From positions 1 through 64,000 of the forward strand of contig OMWI01000010.1 of the NCBI GenBank assembly GCA_900314715.1: 64,000 nt of DNA. Direction: 5' to 3'. Positions 62,301 to 64,000 of this stretch are shown here, piece by piece. This DNA is from an uncultured Prevotellaceae bacterium (GTDB lineage Bacteria; Bacteroidota; Bacteroidia; Bacteroidales; Bacteroidaceae). The notes under the pieces are model-generated. The model searched no databases and was not told the DNA's origin. It was given only the letters and a program-made list of their open reading frames with translations. Positions within the stretch are counted from its first letter, which is position 1. Every line of letters begins with the position of its first letter. The position numbers and the translations under genes were made by a program.

Positions 62301-64000
62301 ATGAAGAAAATTTCTCTCTTATTTTTGTTTGGCATGTTGTTTATCTTGCCCTCTCATGCCGTTTTGAAGGAAAAAGACTTAGATAACACTCTTTCCGTAT
62401 TGCGTGTAGAACTGAAAGACTATCACGACGAATTGGAGCGACAGAGTGGTTATATGAAGATACAAAACCAACGTGTCTTCGAACAAACAAGGGAAGTGCT
62501 GAACAAAAGTAGTCAAAACTCCCTGATGCTTTATTCACAAAAACCCGACTTCGTTTTCGACCTCACATACGCTTGTCATGAAGCAACGGAACAATTCAAG
62601 AAATTCCAGAAAAACGTCTTGCCTTTCCATTTGATAGTGAATCGCATCAATGGGGAGATTGCCCGATACGATAGCTTGATTAACAACCTCAACGAAATGC
62701 CTAAGATGATGTTGAGCGAACAAGCAAAGATTGACAGAAACGTGTGTCTGACACTTGCCATAAACATCCGTAGGACATTGAAAGCGAATAGTGAGCAATT
62801 GGGCGAATACATTCAATATTATCAAACGACGGAGCAACATTTAAAGTCGCTCAATGACTATGCCAACCTTCGCTATAGTGAAATACAAACCAATATCTTT
62901 CGCAATGGTGGCGACAATTACTGGACTATCTTATCCAACTTTGGATTTAGATTCAAGAATACTACCGATATCATCAATGGTAAATATCGCCCCATCAAGC
63001 GCACACATTCACAATGGGACATCAAGGTAATAGCATTTCTTTTCGAGATTATATTGATTTGCTTATTGGTTGCGTTCATCCTCAATTATCTTGTATTCAA
63101 ATATATTATCAGTAGATTTAAACAACCAGACTGGTTGAAAAACAAGCATAAGTGTGTCATTCTTACCGCAACGGTAGTAACATGGGCATTGATATTGGGA
63201 CTCATTCGCTTGATATTCCAAGAACAAAACTTCATCATCATGGCCAGTGGATTGTTAGTGGAATATGCATGGTTGTTGTGCGTAATTCTCATTTCCTTGC
63301 TCATTCGCCTCAACGACACGCAAGTATGGGATGCATTGCGTATATATGCACCTTTGCTGGCAATTGGCTTTTTGGTTATTTCGTTCCGTATCGTCTTGGT
63401 GCCCAACGATATGGTGAACCTCATCTTCCCACCTATCCTATTGATTTGTGCGATATGGCAATGGATTGTCATTCGAAGACACAATTCCAATATTCCCAAA
63501 AGCGACACGTTCTATTCATACGTTTCCCTCGTGGTATTTGTTGCTTCCGTAGTTTGTTCATGGATAGGATATACGTTGTTAAGCGTACAATTGCTTATTT
63601 GGTGGATAATGCAACTCACTTGTATCTTGACCATCACGTGTATTCGCGATTATCTCAAGCAATGGGCAGAGAAGAGGGATTATGAAAAACAACCCATCAA
63701 CAAAACGTGGTTGTTCAATTTGTTCTACACCGTGATACTTCCCGTTATGGGTATCATGTCGATTATCATATCCATTTATTGGGCTGCCGATGTGTTTAAC
63801 TTGAGCGATACTACGATGGACATTTTCCGCAAGCGTTTCATCGACTCGAATAACATCAAGATTAGCATCTTCTCCATCTCTCAGGTTGTTACTTTATGGT
63901 TTGTATTCTCATACATCAACCGCACGTTGCAAGATGCCGTACGCTTGCATTTCTATCGAACAGACAAGGCTTCGTATTCCTCTCGCACCATGATGGCGAA
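62301..64000 (+). CDS. Large membrane protein, probable MscS-type mechanosensitive channel (cut by window edge)
   Basis: At least 566 residues, open to the last base. It begins with a signal-like segment (KKISLLFLFGMLFILPSHA). A ~220-residue helical periplasmic region follows (LDNTLSVLRVELKDYHDELERQ, NRINGEIARYDSLINNLNEM). At least eight membrane helices run from ~250 onward (FLFEIILICLLVAFILNYLV, VVTWALILGLIRLIF and later). A long periplasmic domain followed by many helices is typical of large MscS/MscK-like channels in Bacteroidetes, whose MscS domain would lie beyond 64000. Without that domain the call is tentative. Confidence 0.6.
   Translation, partial: MKKISLLFLFGMLFILPSHAVLKEKDLDNTLSVLRVELKDYHDELERQSGYMKIQNQRVFEQTREVLNKSSQNSLMLYSQKPDFVFDLTYACHEATEQFKKFQKNVLPFHLIVNRINGEIARYDSLINNLNEMPKMMLSEQAKIDRNVCLTLAINIRRTLKANSEQLGEYIQYYQTTEQHLKSLNDYANLRYSEIQTNIFRNGGDNYWTILSNFGFRFKNTTDIINGKYRPIKRTHSQWDIKVIAFLFEIILICLLVAFILNYLVFKYIISRFKQPDWLKNKHKCVILTATVVTWALILGLIRLIFQEQNFIIMASGLLVEYAWLLCVILISLLIRLNDTQVWDALRIYAPLLAIGFLVISFRIVLVPNDMVNLIFPPILLICAIWQWIVIRRHNSNIPKSDTFYSYVSLVVFVASVVCSWIGYTLLSVQLLIWWIMQLTCILTITCIRDYLKQWAEKRDYEKQPINKTWLFNLFYTVILPVMGIMSIIISIYWAADVFNLSDTTMDIFRKRFIDSNNIKISIFSISQVVTLWFVFSYINRTLQDAVRLHFYRTDKASYSSRTMMA

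Overview
The window reads as a chromosomal segment of a Bacteroidales bacterium, most likely Prevotella-like. It is moderately A+T-rich. Nearly every transcription unit is preceded by the Bacteroidetes -7 box TAnnTTTG. The gene families also fit: a GLPGLI protein, PepSY-like, DUF4861, DUF4301, GldB, split glycine decarboxylase P-protein, an archaeal-type phosphoglycerate mutase in the threonine operon, and short secretion-type C-terminal tails. The first ~980 bases differ: they are visibly richer in G+C and carry a Firmicutes-like low-molecular-weight protein tyrosine phosphatase and the C-terminus of a clostridial-type tyrosine integrase, fused in frame to the Bacteroidales gene. This is either a recent insertion scar or, more likely, a chimeric assembly join.

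Layout: 1-5.9 kb, the foreign end, a GLPGLI/outer-membrane protein pair facing a membrane-anchored winged-helix regulator, a PepSY-like secreted protein and a second membrane-anchored regulator. 6-7.6 kb, an ECF sigma factor, a probable anti-sigma protein and a secreted protein. 7.7-12 kb, a radical SAM protein, a GldB-like lipoprotein, a DUF4861 protein, tRNA-Arg(TCT) with tandem duplications of its 3' end, and a large repeat region. 12-17 kb (minus strand), a rel-type (p)ppGpp synthetase operon. 18.8-25 kb, a beta-mannan operon: acetyl esterase, GH26 mannanase, GH130 phosphorylase, GPH transporter and cellobiose 2-epimerase. These would deacetylate and cut mannan, import mannobiose, epimerise it to mannosyl-glucose and phosphorolyse it. 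25.6-30.6 kb, threonine biosynthesis from aspartate. 30.9-38.8 kb, lipoate ligase, the complete glycine cleavage system, dihydrolipoamide dehydrogenase and an AAA ATPase. 39-42.5 kb, nifJ, broken by an internal deletion. 43.5-46.4 kb, a leucine-rich-repeat surface protein and a small companion ORF, embedded in duplicated non-coding elements and followed by a relic of the nifJ 3' end. 47.7-51.4 kb, a xylan pair (GH10 with internal carbohydrate-binding region, GH8). 51.3-57.7 kb (minus), HAD hydrolase, pRiA4b-like protein, YigZ, DUF1015, HIT, serA and serC. 58.2-62.1 kb (minus), GH5 mannanase, a secreted beta-rich protein and a BadF-type sugar kinase. 62.3 kb to the edge, a partial membrane protein that may be a mechanosensitive channel.

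The most unusual content is non-coding. Nine intergenic regions carry arrays of a degenerate dyad (AAAC-N5-GTTT type) spaced almost exactly 22 nt apart. They are always next to at least one gene 3' end and never between divergent genes. Six further intergenic sites carry inverted repeats whose arms are tandem runs of 6-12 nt units. Two of these (near 42.7 and 45.6 kb) have homologous loops and flanks but unrelated arm sequences, each arm still matching its own partner perfectly. I do not recognise either family.
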